From assembly GCF_000619925.1 (NCBI RefSeq), contig NZ_JHVB01000010.1:41297-105296 (forward strand): 64,000 nt of DNA, written 5' to 3'. The notes beneath the pieces were generated by a model that saw only the letters and a program-made list of their open reading frames with translations, ran no database searches and was not told the origin of the DNA. The stretch's first letter is position 1. Each line of letters starts with the position of its first letter. This document shows, piece after piece, positions 32,218 through 39,768 of the stretch. The translations under genes and the position numbers were made by a program. The DNA comes from Treponema sp. C6A8 (lineage in GTDB: Bacteria; Spirochaetota; Spirochaetia; Treponematales; Treponemataceae).

Positions 32218-33444
32218 ATGAATAAAAAAGTAGTCTTAATTACTATTTTTTCACTTCTTTTTCTTGTGGCGCTTTCTTTCCTTTTTATCAGGCAAAGAAA
32301 GTCTGCCGCACAGCAAAACGTAAACGTTGCTTTCTATAATATTCCGGAAAAACAGGCAAAGGTTCTTGAAGACAACATCAAAAAAGCTGAAATCGGAAGG
32401 GTAACTTTCAAGACAGTTTCTTTTGATGATTTGAAAAAGGATAAGGCCGCCAAATCATACGACCTTGTTTTTACTTACGACGGCCTTGCCTCAGAAGCTA
32501 TCAAGGCAAAAGCTGCCAATATTCCTTCCAAACTTTTTAATTATCTTCCGACATCTTTGCGCCGTCAGAACGAGCCAAATGATCGCAAGTCTATTCCGAT
32601 CATTCTCGATCATTTTGAATTTTCATACAGCAAACTGGTTGAATCAAAAATCGCGATGGAAAATCCTCAGACTTTTGACGAAATGCTGACCTACCTTGAA
32701 AAAGCCAAGAAATATACTTTTACTCCGTTTTTTACTAACGGCGGTGATGATGAGATTTTGCTTGGTTTGATTTCTGCAATTATCGAAGCAAAAGGCGGCT
32801 ATAAGGCTTACAGCACTTTTGTAGAAGCCCTTAAAAAATCGCCTTCTGCCGAAAAGCTTATGACTCTAAAACTTGCTGATGCAGGGCTAAAAGGGGCTTC
32901 CGGGGCAGGGGAAGAGCTGACCCTCCAGTCTGTTCTGGATCTTTTCAGAAGCTGGCAGGAAAACGGCATTGTTCATCCTAACTGGTTCCATGCAAAATAC
33001 CGTGATATCCTTGCCTTTGTAGAAGACGGCCAGGTTGCCCTTCTTTTTACAAAACTTTCAGTTCACAGAAATATTCCATATAAACTTATCCGTGATTTTT
33101 CTACCGAAAGAGTTCCTGTTCTTTCAGGTCAGGTAGATCACGCTCTTATTGCGCCATCGCTTTGCGCAATCAAGCTTTCAAAAAAGAATGTAAATGATAA
33201 GGTTATTCAGAAACTTTTGACAGAAGACATTCAGTCTGCTCTTTCTATGGGAAGCCAGCTGGCGCCGGTTGCCCTTCGTGGTGAAAGTTTTGACGTTCAG
33301 GCTGATGATGTGCGCTTTTTTGCGGCAAGCTGCCGTTATGGTGCCCGAGCTGATGCTCTTTCTTCGGCCTTTATGCCTGAGTCAGAAGCAGCAAAGAAAT
33401 TCTGTGATGAAATCCGCCGCTATCTGACAACAGGAAGATTTTAG
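32218..33444 (+). CDS. Membrane-anchored solute-binding-like protein
   Basis: 408 residues. An N-terminal hydrophobic segment (residues about 4-24, FSLLFLVALSFLFI) acts as anchor or signal without a lipobox. The rest has the periplasmic-binding type II look: SYDLVFTYDGLASEAIK, then MENPQTFDEMLTYLEKA and GGDDEILLGLISAIIEAKGG, as in family 1 sugar-binding proteins. A short GC-rich Gly/Ala segment (GLKGASGAGEE) seems inserted. It lies 4 nt after the PotD-like gene, hinting at linked expression though not necessarily the same transporter. Ligand unknown. Confidence 0.7.
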   Translation: MNKKVVLITIFSLLFLVALSFLFIRQRKSAAQQNVNVAFYNIPEKQAKVLEDNIKKAEIGRVTFKTVSFDDLKKDKAAKSYDLVFTYDGLASEAIKAKAANIPSKLFNYLPTSLRRQNEPNDRKSIPIILDHFEFSYSKLVESKIAMENPQTFDEMLTYLEKAKKYTFTPFFTNGGDDEILLGLISAIIEAKGGYKAYSTFVEALKKSPSAEKLMTLKLADAGLKGASGAGEELTLQSVLDLFRSWQENGIVHPNWFHAKYRDILAFVEDGQVALLFTKLSVHRNIPYKLIRDFSTERVPVLSGQVDHALIAPSLCAIKLSKKNVNDKVIQKLLTEDIQSALSMGSQLAPVALRGESFDVQADDVRFFAASCRYGARADALSSAFMPESEAAKKFCDEIRRYLTTGRF

Positions 33445-34148
33445 TCTATATCGCCCTGGGTTATGCTGAAGGCCCGTACATTTTTGATCTGGCGGATTTT
33501 CTGAGAAAAATCTGAAAAATCAAATTTGTTGGGCTTATAAACCTTATAGGCGATAGAAACAGTTTTTCCTTCAATGTTGTAATTGTAGTTTTTATCTGCA
33601 AGCTTTAATTTACATCTCTTAAAGATAACTTCAATTTCACTTTCATCAACGTTATCATCAGAAAAATCAATTTTTACAAGCTTTGCTGTCTCTGGCGGGA
33701 ATAAAACGTATTCCAGTCTTTCAATCAAAGTCATAACGATAAGGCAGAGGGCCAGGGTAATGAAAACCGGAATGTAAAGTCCGTCGGCACAGGCAAGACC
33801 AAGGGCACTTGCCATAAAAATAATCGCTGCGGTAGTAAGACCGTGAATGTTAAAACCCTGGTGAACAATTACGCCGGCGCCTAAAAATCCGATTCCGCTT
33901 ACAACTCCGGCTGCAATACGGGTTGTATCACCGGTCATAATTCCCTGTTTTGCCATGGTAATGGAAGTTATACCAAAAAGGCAGGAAGAAAGGCTGAGAA
34001 AAACAAGGGTTCTGATTCCCACCGGATGCTTTTTGATTTTGCGTTCAAGTCCAAGGCAGAAGCCGCAGAAAACGCTCAAAAAAGCCCGCATCAAAAAAAT
34101 CACGATTGTGTGGTTGAATAATGTGTCCTGTAAATGGAAATCAATCAT
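33441..34148 (-). CDS. MgtC/SapB family membrane protein
   Basis: 235 residues. The first 150 form four to five helices with the family hallmarks: FCLGLERKIKKHPVGIRTLVF, GVVSGIGFLGAGVIV and GLTTAAIIFMASALGLACADG. The C-terminal cytoplasmic part (about 80 residues) resembles the ACT-like tail of MgtC, which in Salmonella binds and inhibits the F1Fo ATP synthase and aids growth at low Mg. No Mg-sensing leader is evident. It is convergent with the binding-protein gene, overlapping 4 nt at the stops. Confidence 0.88.
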   Translation of the reverse strand: MIDFHLQDTLFNHTIVIFLMRAFLSVFCGFCLGLERKIKKHPVGIRTLVFLSLSSCLFGITSITMAKQGIMTGDTTRIAAGVVSGIGFLGAGVIVHQGFNIHGLTTAAIIFMASALGLACADGLYIPVFITLALCLIVMTLIERLEYVLFPPETAKLVKIDFSDDNVDESEIEVIFKRCKLKLADKNYNYNIEGKTVSIAYKVYKPNKFDFSDFSQKIRQIKNVRAFSITQGDID

Positions 34149-34163
34149 AGCTGTCTATGCCCC

Positions 34164-34847
34164 CTATTTGAAAAATGGAAATCCGGCTCCAAGTTTTGCT
34201 CCGGCCTTGTTCCATGCCGTCGCCTGCTTTACAGATTGCTTTTTATCTGAAATGTCGCCTAAAGCCTTGGCAGCCCACTCTCCAAGCGCTGCTTCCCCTG
34301 CCAACGCTTCGGTGAGGGCGCTGCTTTTTGCAAGGAAAACCCTCAGGTAATCGCGGTCACTTACATTCTGGGCAAAGTTTTCTGCCAGCTGGCAAAAAGC
34401 TGCCTCTGCAATCTTAACGATTCCGCTTGTCTGTTCCGGCCTGAGATTTTTTACAATAAAACCAGCGCAAAGTTTGCTTCCTTTCTGCTCAGCGCGTCTC
34501 AAAAGTTCAGCTGTAATATAGAGGAAAGGTGTAATCATTGTGTCGATTGCTGTAGAAATCTCGTCCGTGCTGTTATCCAGAAATCTGCTGGAAAGGTAGT
34601 CAGCGTCAAAATAAAAAATTACGTTTTCGATTGTTTCAAGCCTGGTTTCAGCCTTAATTAAAAGTGAATGAGCCGAAATTGCCGAAGCCTTGTTCCAGGA
34701 TGCAGTAAAAATCCTTTCGTTTAAGTCTCCGCTGTCTGTATTTGAATCTGACTCAGCGCAAAAAACCTGGTTTTCCGCTCCTGCCAGTCCCTTGGCAAAA
34801 TCATAGCCCTCGGGAATATCTTTTCCAATAAGTAACATTTTAGCCAT
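34164..34847 (-). CDS. Hypothetical protein, Rossmann/SDR-like without the catalytic motif
   Basis: 227 residues from ATG 34847 (MAKMLLIGKDIPEGYDFAKG). The opening strand-loop-helix and ENVIFYFDADYL, followed by MITPFLYITAELLRRAEQ, follow the layout of short-chain dehydrogenases, but no Tyr-x-x-x-Lys or full glycine motif is present, so it is probably non-catalytic. An Ala-rich segment (ALAGEAALGEWAAKAL) is encoded by an imperfect GC palindrome and may be a repeat insertion. TATAAT ends 6 nt before the ATG and there is no Shine-Dalgarno. Found divergent from the symporter gene. Function unknown. Confidence 0.55.
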   Translation of the reverse strand: MAKMLLIGKDIPEGYDFAKGLAGAENQVFCAESDSNTDSGDLNERIFTASWNKASAISAHSLLIKAETRLETIENVIFYFDADYLSSRFLDNSTDEISTAIDTMITPFLYITAELLRRAEQKGSKLCAGFIVKNLRPEQTSGIVKIAEAAFCQLAENFAQNVSDRDYLRVFLAKSSALTEALAGEAALGEWAAKALGDISDKKQSVKQATAWNKAGAKLGAGFPFFK

Positions 34848-34853
34848 GTTTTG

Positions 34854-34898
34854 ATTATACATCACAAATTGCCGATTATCTACTTTCTATGCTATAAT
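34854..34898. promoter_or_regulatory. Divergent promoters of two apparently leaderless genes
   Basis: TATAAT lies at 34893-34898 for the plus-strand gene (ATG 34905, 6 nt away; TTGCCG 18 bp upstream at 34869) and at 34859-34854 on the minus strand (ATG 34847, again 6 nt away). With normal start-site spacing both transcripts would begin at or next to the ATG. Confidence 0.65.
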
Positions 34899-34904
34899 TA
34901 AAAT

Positions 34905-36140
34905 ATGAAACTTTGGATAAAATACTTACTTGCAATTTTACTTGGCATTCTTGCTGCCATTCTGCTTCCGGTTAATAACCCGGCTATTTCTTCTTTTATA
35001 AATTTTGTAACTGAATTATTCGTTCGTATCGGCCGCTATCTTGTAGTGCCTCTAGTTTTTTCAACAGCAATCGTTTCTGTAAACAAGCTTCGTTCTTCAA
35101 AGCTCTTTTTTAAGACTGTTCGCTGGACTGCAATCGTAATCCTCTGTTCAACCTTCATTATGACAATCGTGGGAATGCTATCAATTCTGATTGTAAAGCT
35201 CCCTCGAATTCCTATCACAGTTGATACAAGTTCAGATTTCTTTAAGCTTGATATTGCAAGCCTGATTTTATCCCTCTTCCCGACATCAGCTTTTGCGGCC
35301 CTCACAGAAGGTTCCTTCCTTTTGGTAAGCTTTATTTTTGCCGTTTTGATAGGATTTGAAAGCGCAACAGCCGTAGATACTCCGCTATTTAAACCCGTTT
35401 ATCAGCTTTTCGACTCACTTTCTAAACTTTTCTATAATATTGCTCAGTTCATCACAGAAATCATGGCCTTTATGATGGTGATGATTATGACAAAGTGGTT
35501 TGTTGAATTCCGTACAATCATCTTCTCAGGAATTTACACACCAATGCTGATTATGTTTATAGTAGACTTTGTGATTGTTGCAGGAATTATCTATCCTGTG
35601 ATTATCCGCTATATCTGTCACGACCCATATCCTTATCGCGTTTTGTATGCTTCAATTGCGCCTGCTCTGCTTTCCTTCATTGGTGGCGACGCTAACCTTG
35701 CTTTGCCTCTTACAATCCGCCACGGAAAAGAAAGTCTTGGAATTCGCCGCCGTACTTCGGGCTTTACCTTCCCGATTTTTTCGATTTTCTCCCGCGGTGG
35801 TTCGGCTCTGGTAAGCGTAATCAGTTTTATCGTAATCTGGCGTTCATATTCCAGCCTGAATATTCCTCTTGGTGATATTCTCTGGATTTTCGGATTTTCT
35901 TTTGTATTCTCATTCCTGCTTGGCGGACTTCCTTCTGGCTGCGCCTTTGTTCTTGTAACAATCTTGTGCCAGAATTATGCCCGCGGTTTTGAAACAAGCT
36001 TCCTTTTACTCAAGCCTGCATCCCTTATAATCTGTTCATTCTCTATGCTTTTTGATACTGTTACCGCCATGTACGGAAGCTATCTGATTGCCGTAAAGAA
36101 TAAAACAATCGAGCATCATAAGGCTCAGCATTTTATTTAA
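34905..36140 (+). CDS. Dicarboxylate/amino acid:cation symporter (DAACS family)
   Basis: 411 residues with about eight membrane helices. The start (KYLLAILLGILAAILLP), PLVFSTAIVSVNKLRSSKL and the re-entrant serine-rich and GGDANLALPLTIRH regions are characteristic of the GltP/DctA/SdcS superfamily, which brings in glutamate, aspartate or C4-dicarboxylates with Na or H. The canonical NMDGT motif is not obvious; MLFDTVTAMYGS occupies the place of the substrate-binding helix 8. Substrate is therefore unclear. Expressed from the divergent promoter region at 34854-34898. Confidence 0.85.
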   Translation: MKLWIKYLLAILLGILAAILLPVNNPAISSFINFVTELFVRIGRYLVVPLVFSTAIVSVNKLRSSKLFFKTVRWTAIVILCSTFIMTIVGMLSILIVKLPRIPITVDTSSDFFKLDIASLILSLFPTSAFAALTEGSFLLVSFIFAVLIGFESATAVDTPLFKPVYQLFDSLSKLFYNIAQFITEIMAFMMVMIMTKWFVEFRTIIFSGIYTPMLIMFIVDFVIVAGIIYPVIIRYICHDPYPYRVLYASIAPALLSFIGGDANLALPLTIRHGKESLGIRRRTSGFTFPIFSIFSRGGSALVSVISFIVIWRSYSSLNIPLGDILWIFGFSFVFSFLLGGLPSGCAFVLVTILCQNYARGFETSFLLLKPASLIICSFSMLFDTVTAMYGSYLIAVKNKTIEHHKAQHFI

Positions 36141-36157
36141 TTTGCTTCGGAAAATTC

Positions 36158-36185
36158 TTGTGGTTTTGCGATTTAGTGTTATAAT
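36158..36185 (+). promoter_or_regulatory. Promoter of the PilZ-domain gene
   Basis: TTGTGG (36158-36163) and TATAAT (36180-36185) are spaced by 16 bp; TAGGAG and a TTG start follow. Confidence 0.6.
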
Positions 36186-36206
36186 TTAATGACATAGGAG
36201 AAGATT

Positions 36207-37103
36207 TTGGGCATTTCAATCAAAGAGATAGTCGCAGGCCGCAAGACATTTTTTATTACACCAGATACCTCGCTTATCCCGGAAGTTTTTCTGGAAGATT
36301 ATTTTGCCCTAGGTTATGAGTGCTATTTTATTGAGTACGACAAGCGAATCAGTCTGAAAAAGAAAATAGACATTCTGATTTCGATTTTTCACGACGTAAT
36401 TATCTTCTTTAATATCGATTATAACATTCCTGATGTAGAATGGCCTCTTTTCATTAAACGTATTACCGAACAGTACAGAAATCAGGCTTGTATTGGCGTT
36501 CTTTATACAAAACGCCAGTCTAAAGATGAAAAAACAAAGCTTGAATATAAATATCTCTACGAAATCGGACTTGCCTGTGGTTGTATTCAGCTTGAATATC
36601 AGAAAAAATCTAACTTCGGCATTATCGAAAAGATTTTGTATGCAAACCAGGCTCAGGGACGCCGTAAGAACATTCGTGCCCTCTGTACTAAGGCCTGTAC
36701 TTTCTCCTGCACTGTAAACAACCAGACTCACAACGGTGTTTTGCAGGATATAAGTCTTTCTCATTTCTCTTTTGTATTCCCGGAAGGACGTCTTTCTGTT
36801 CAGATGTACGAAAAGATTTCCGACTTCCACTTTAATATCCGCGGCTTTATGTTCCGTTCTGATGCAGTTTTGATTATGCAGCGTCCCGTAAATGGTGAAG
36901 AGCTTTATGTATTCGCATTTGTTTCTTCTACCGGCGCAAACGGTCTTGATCAGCGTATCAAACAGCTTTTGGTTCCAAACATCTATCAGCTTATGAACGC
37001 AAACTGCAAGAACCTTCTCAACCAGATTTACAACAAGTTCAGCATTGAAGGTCTGGACGCAGAAGTTGAAGAATTGAACGACATCGAAGAAGACAGGATT
37101 TAG
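36207..37103 (+). CDS. PilZ-domain c-di-GMP receptor-like protein
   Basis: 298 residues from a TTG start with AGGAG 8 nt upstream. The N-terminal half is a receiver-like alpha/beta domain without clear phospho-Asp. The C-terminal half begins QGRRKNIRALCTKACTF and continues to GVLQDISLSHFSFVFPE, the R-x-x-x-R and D-x-S-x-x-G/S pattern of PilZ domains that bind cyclic di-GMP. Spirochaetes use such receptors to link c-di-GMP to motility and virulence. A diguanylate cyclase is encoded at 56562 in this window. The final G of the DxSxxG motif is replaced by His-Phe, so binding should be tested. Confidence 0.75.
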   Translation: MGISIKEIVAGRKTFFITPDTSLIPEVFLEDYFALGYECYFIEYDKRISLKKKIDILISIFHDVIIFFNIDYNIPDVEWPLFIKRITEQYRNQACIGVLYTKRQSKDEKTKLEYKYLYEIGLACGCIQLEYQKKSNFGIIEKILYANQAQGRRKNIRALCTKACTFSCTVNNQTHNGVLQDISLSHFSFVFPEGRLSVQMYEKISDFHFNIRGFMFRSDAVLIMQRPVNGEELYVFAFVSSTGANGLDQRIKQLLVPNIYQLMNANCKNLLNQIYNKFSIEGLDAEVEELNDIEEDRI

Positions 37104-37152
37104 TCTTTTTCATATTCCTCAAAAGTCAAAATTCCGTTAAACTTCCTCTACT

Positions 37153-39570
37153 ATGGAATTTACACAAGAATCAATCGACGCACTCGTTGTTAACGAAGTG
37201 GAAATCATGAAAAAAATTGCAACGGAGCTCAACATCCGCGTGCAGCAGGTAAGCGCTGTAATCAGCCTGATTAATGAAGACTGTACAATCGCCTTCATCA
37301 GCCGCTACCGCAAAGACAAAACTGACAATCTGGACGAAGTTCAGGTTCGCGACTGCGACCACCTTTTCAAATCATATAAAAATCTTGAAGAACGCCGCCT
37401 TGAAATTGTAAAGGGCATTTTTGCTCAGGGAAAACTCACAGAATCACTTTACAATGCAGTAATGAGCGCAACAACTCTTACAGCTCTGGAAGACCTCTGG
37501 GCTCCATTCAAGAAAAAGAAGAAGACCCGCGGTATGGTTGCCCAGGAAAAAGGACTGGAACCTCTTGCAGACTTTATCCTTGCAGAAAACGACGATGCAG
37601 CATGCGAAAAAGAAGCTGAAAAATTCATCAAAACTGATAATGAAGATGCCGCTCTTAATGTTGAAACTGCCGCTGACGCCCTTGCCGGTGCCCAGGACAT
37701 TATTGCTGAGCGCGTAAGCCAGGAAACAAAGAACCGTGAAGCAATCCACGACCTTTACCTTGCTACAGGAAATATCGTAACAAAGGGGATTGTTCCAGAC
37801 GGACAGGACGCTGAACAGGCAGAAAAAACTTCTACCTACCAGATGTACTGGGACTACTCAGAGCCTCTTAATCAGGTTAAACCTCACCGCATTCTTGCTA
37901 TTAACCGAGGTGAACGTGAGGGCGCTCTTGAAGTTACAATCGACATTGATGTTGATGCGGCAGTTGCTGATCTTCAGAAAAAAGCCGCAATCCACAATCA
38001 CTATCATAAAGACGCAATTGAAGACGGTGTTGTTCGTTTGCTCAGCCCTGCTGTTGTTCGTGAAATCCGCAGTGACGAAGCTGATGATGCAGATGACCAC
38101 GGAATTGGAATCTTCAGTGAAAACCTTAAAAACCTTTTGATGCAGCAGCCAATTAAGGGAAGCCGCGTACTTGGTGTTGACCCAGGTTACCGCAACGGTA
38201 CAAAGTGTGCCGCCCTTGATGAAACAGGAAAATATCTTGGCTTCTTTAAGATTTTCCAGGAGCAGGATCCACAGGGTGCCTACGACGCAATCAACGACGC
38301 AATCGATAAGTATGACATTCAGGTTCTGGCTGTTGGAAACGGAACTGGTTCTCAGGAAGTTCAGGCTATCGTAAGTAAGGTTATCAGCGAAAACTACAAG
38401 GACAGCGATGTTGAATTTACTGTTGTTGATGAATCTGGTGCTTCGGTTTACTCTGCAAGCCCTGTTGCAACAGAAGAATTCCCAGACCTTGACGTAATGG
38501 TTCGCGGTGCTATTTCTATGGGTCGCCGTCTTCAGGACCCTCTTGCTGAGCTTGTAAAAATTGACCCTAAGGCAATTGGCGTTGGTCTTTACCAGCACGA
38601 TGTAAACCAGAAAAAGCTTGCCGAGCAGCTTGATGAAGTTGTAGGCTCGGTTGTAAACCAGGTTGGCGTAAACCTGAACACCGCTTCTTACATGCTTTTG
38701 AAGTACGTTTCTGGTATTAATGTAAGTACTGCTAAAAAAATCGTTGCTTACCGCGATGCTAACGGAAAAATTACAAGCCGCGAAGATTTGAAAAAGGTTC
38801 CTGGTCTTGGTCCAAAGGCCTTTGAACAGTGTGCCGGCTTCCTTAAGATTGCAGAAAGCTCTGACCCTCTTGATAACACCTGGGTTCACCCGGAAAACTA
38901 TGATGTTGCCCGTGAAGTTTACGATGCAGTTAAAAAAGGTGAAAAAATCTCTAACGAAACCCGCAAGGCACTCTGCGAAAAATATAATATCGGTGAAACA
39001 ACAATTAATGACATTATTGATGAGCTTCAGAAGCCTAATCGCGACCCTCGTGACGGCTATCCAGCCCCTATCATGCAGAAGGGCGTTCTGCAGTTTGAAG
39101 ATTTGAAGGAAGGCATGAAGGTTACCGGTAAAATCCGTAACGTAGTAGACTTTGGTGCCTTTGTTGATATCGGTCTTCATGAAACAGGTCTTGTTCACGT
39201 AAGTGAGCTTTCCGACAACTTTGTAAGCGACCCAATGGAAGTTGTAAAAGTTGGCGATGTATTTGAGTTTACAATCATTCAGCTTGATAAAGACAGGCGC
39301 CGAATCGGTCTTTCTTTGAAGAGCGACGCTGCAAGCCGAATCGGGCAGGGCGGCGGAATGGGAAGAGGCACAAAGCCTGCTTCTACAGGAGCTGCCGGCG
39401 ACGGTAAAAAGCGCGTAGTTGTTGTAAAAAAGGCTGGAAGCGGATCTGCAGGAAACGCAAATGCTAACCGGGGCGGCAACAATAACCGCAACGGTGGCCG
39501 CGGTAACTACAATTCCGGCAGCGATGACGGCATGAGCTACAATCCATTTGCAGCTTTCTTTAATAAATAA
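37153..39570 (+). CDS. tex: Tex family RNA-binding transcription accessory protein
   Basis: 805 residues. The N-terminal Tex domain (ISLINEDCTIAFISRYRKDKT), the YqgF-like RNase-H fold (GVDPGYRNGTKCAALDETGK), helix-hairpin-helix motifs (GINVSTAKKIVAYRDANG) and an S1 domain (KGVLQFEDLKEGMKVTGKI) come in the standard order. The C-terminal 60 residues form an RGG/Asn-rich tail (NANRGGNNNRNGGRGNYNSG) not present in E. coli YhgF and typical of RNA-binding extensions. Tex influences transcription and stress fitness in several bacteria. There is no Shine-Dalgarno before the ATG. The long antisense ORFs here are shadows. Confidence 0.93.
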   Translation: MEFTQESIDALVVNEVEIMKKIATELNIRVQQVSAVISLINEDCTIAFISRYRKDKTDNLDEVQVRDCDHLFKSYKNLEERRLEIVKGIFAQGKLTESLYNAVMSATTLTALEDLWAPFKKKKKTRGMVAQEKGLEPLADFILAENDDAACEKEAEKFIKTDNEDAALNVETAADALAGAQDIIAERVSQETKNREAIHDLYLATGNIVTKGIVPDGQDAEQAEKTSTYQMYWDYSEPLNQVKPHRILAINRGEREGALEVTIDIDVDAAVADLQKKAAIHNHYHKDAIEDGVVRLLSPAVVREIRSDEADDADDHGIGIFSENLKNLLMQQPIKGSRVLGVDPGYRNGTKCAALDETGKYLGFFKIFQEQDPQGAYDAINDAIDKYDIQVLAVGNGTGSQEVQAIVSKVISENYKDSDVEFTVVDESGASVYSASPVATEEFPDLDVMVRGAISMGRRLQDPLAELVKIDPKAIGVGLYQHDVNQKKLAEQLDEVVGSVVNQVGVNLNTASYMLLKYVSGINVSTAKKIVAYRDANGKITSREDLKKVPGLGPKAFEQCAGFLKIAESSDPLDNTWVHPENYDVAREVYDAVKKGEKISNETRKALCEKYNIGETTINDIIDELQKPNRDPRDGYPAPIMQKGVLQFEDLKEGMKVTGKIRNVVDFGAFVDIGLHETGLVHVSELSDNFVSDPMEVVKVGDVFEFTIIQLDKDRRRIGLSLKSDAASRIGQGGGMGRGTKPASTGAAGDGKKRVVVVKKAGSGSAGNANANRGGNNNRNGGRGNYNSGSDDGMSYNPFAAFFNK

Positions 39571-39577
39571 GAGAGCA

Positions 39578-39662
39578 GGCGTTGCGGGCGGCGATTGAGC
39601 CCGCAGAGAGGGTAGCGCACAACGAAGTGTGCGCGCAGGGGGAGACTTCCCCCTCTTTTTTT
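39578..39662 (+). repeat. Palindromic repeat with terminal terminator hairpin (same family as carB insert)
   Basis: Hairpins GCGGGC...GCCCGC, GCGCACAACGAAGTGTGCGC and AGGGGG-AGACTT-CCCCCT (39637-39654), the last followed by a T run, so the element doubles as the tex terminator. It parallels the in-frame insert in carB at 26452-26540. A further inverted repeat CACCCGAATTC/GAATTCGGGTG spans 39672-39716. Confidence 0.7.
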
Positions 39663-39768
39663 CTTCATCGGCACCCGAATTCTTCACTAAAATTTTACAA
39701 GTGGGGAATTCGGGTGTATCATTTTAAATGATATAACATTATTTTCTATAATATGAGGTAAACTTTAC

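Noticed and set aside
37858..39687. Very long open frame (609 codons) on the minus strand opposite tex
   Set aside because: It mirrors the codon bias of tex; the translated sequence has no domain, and Tex domains are complete on the plus strand.
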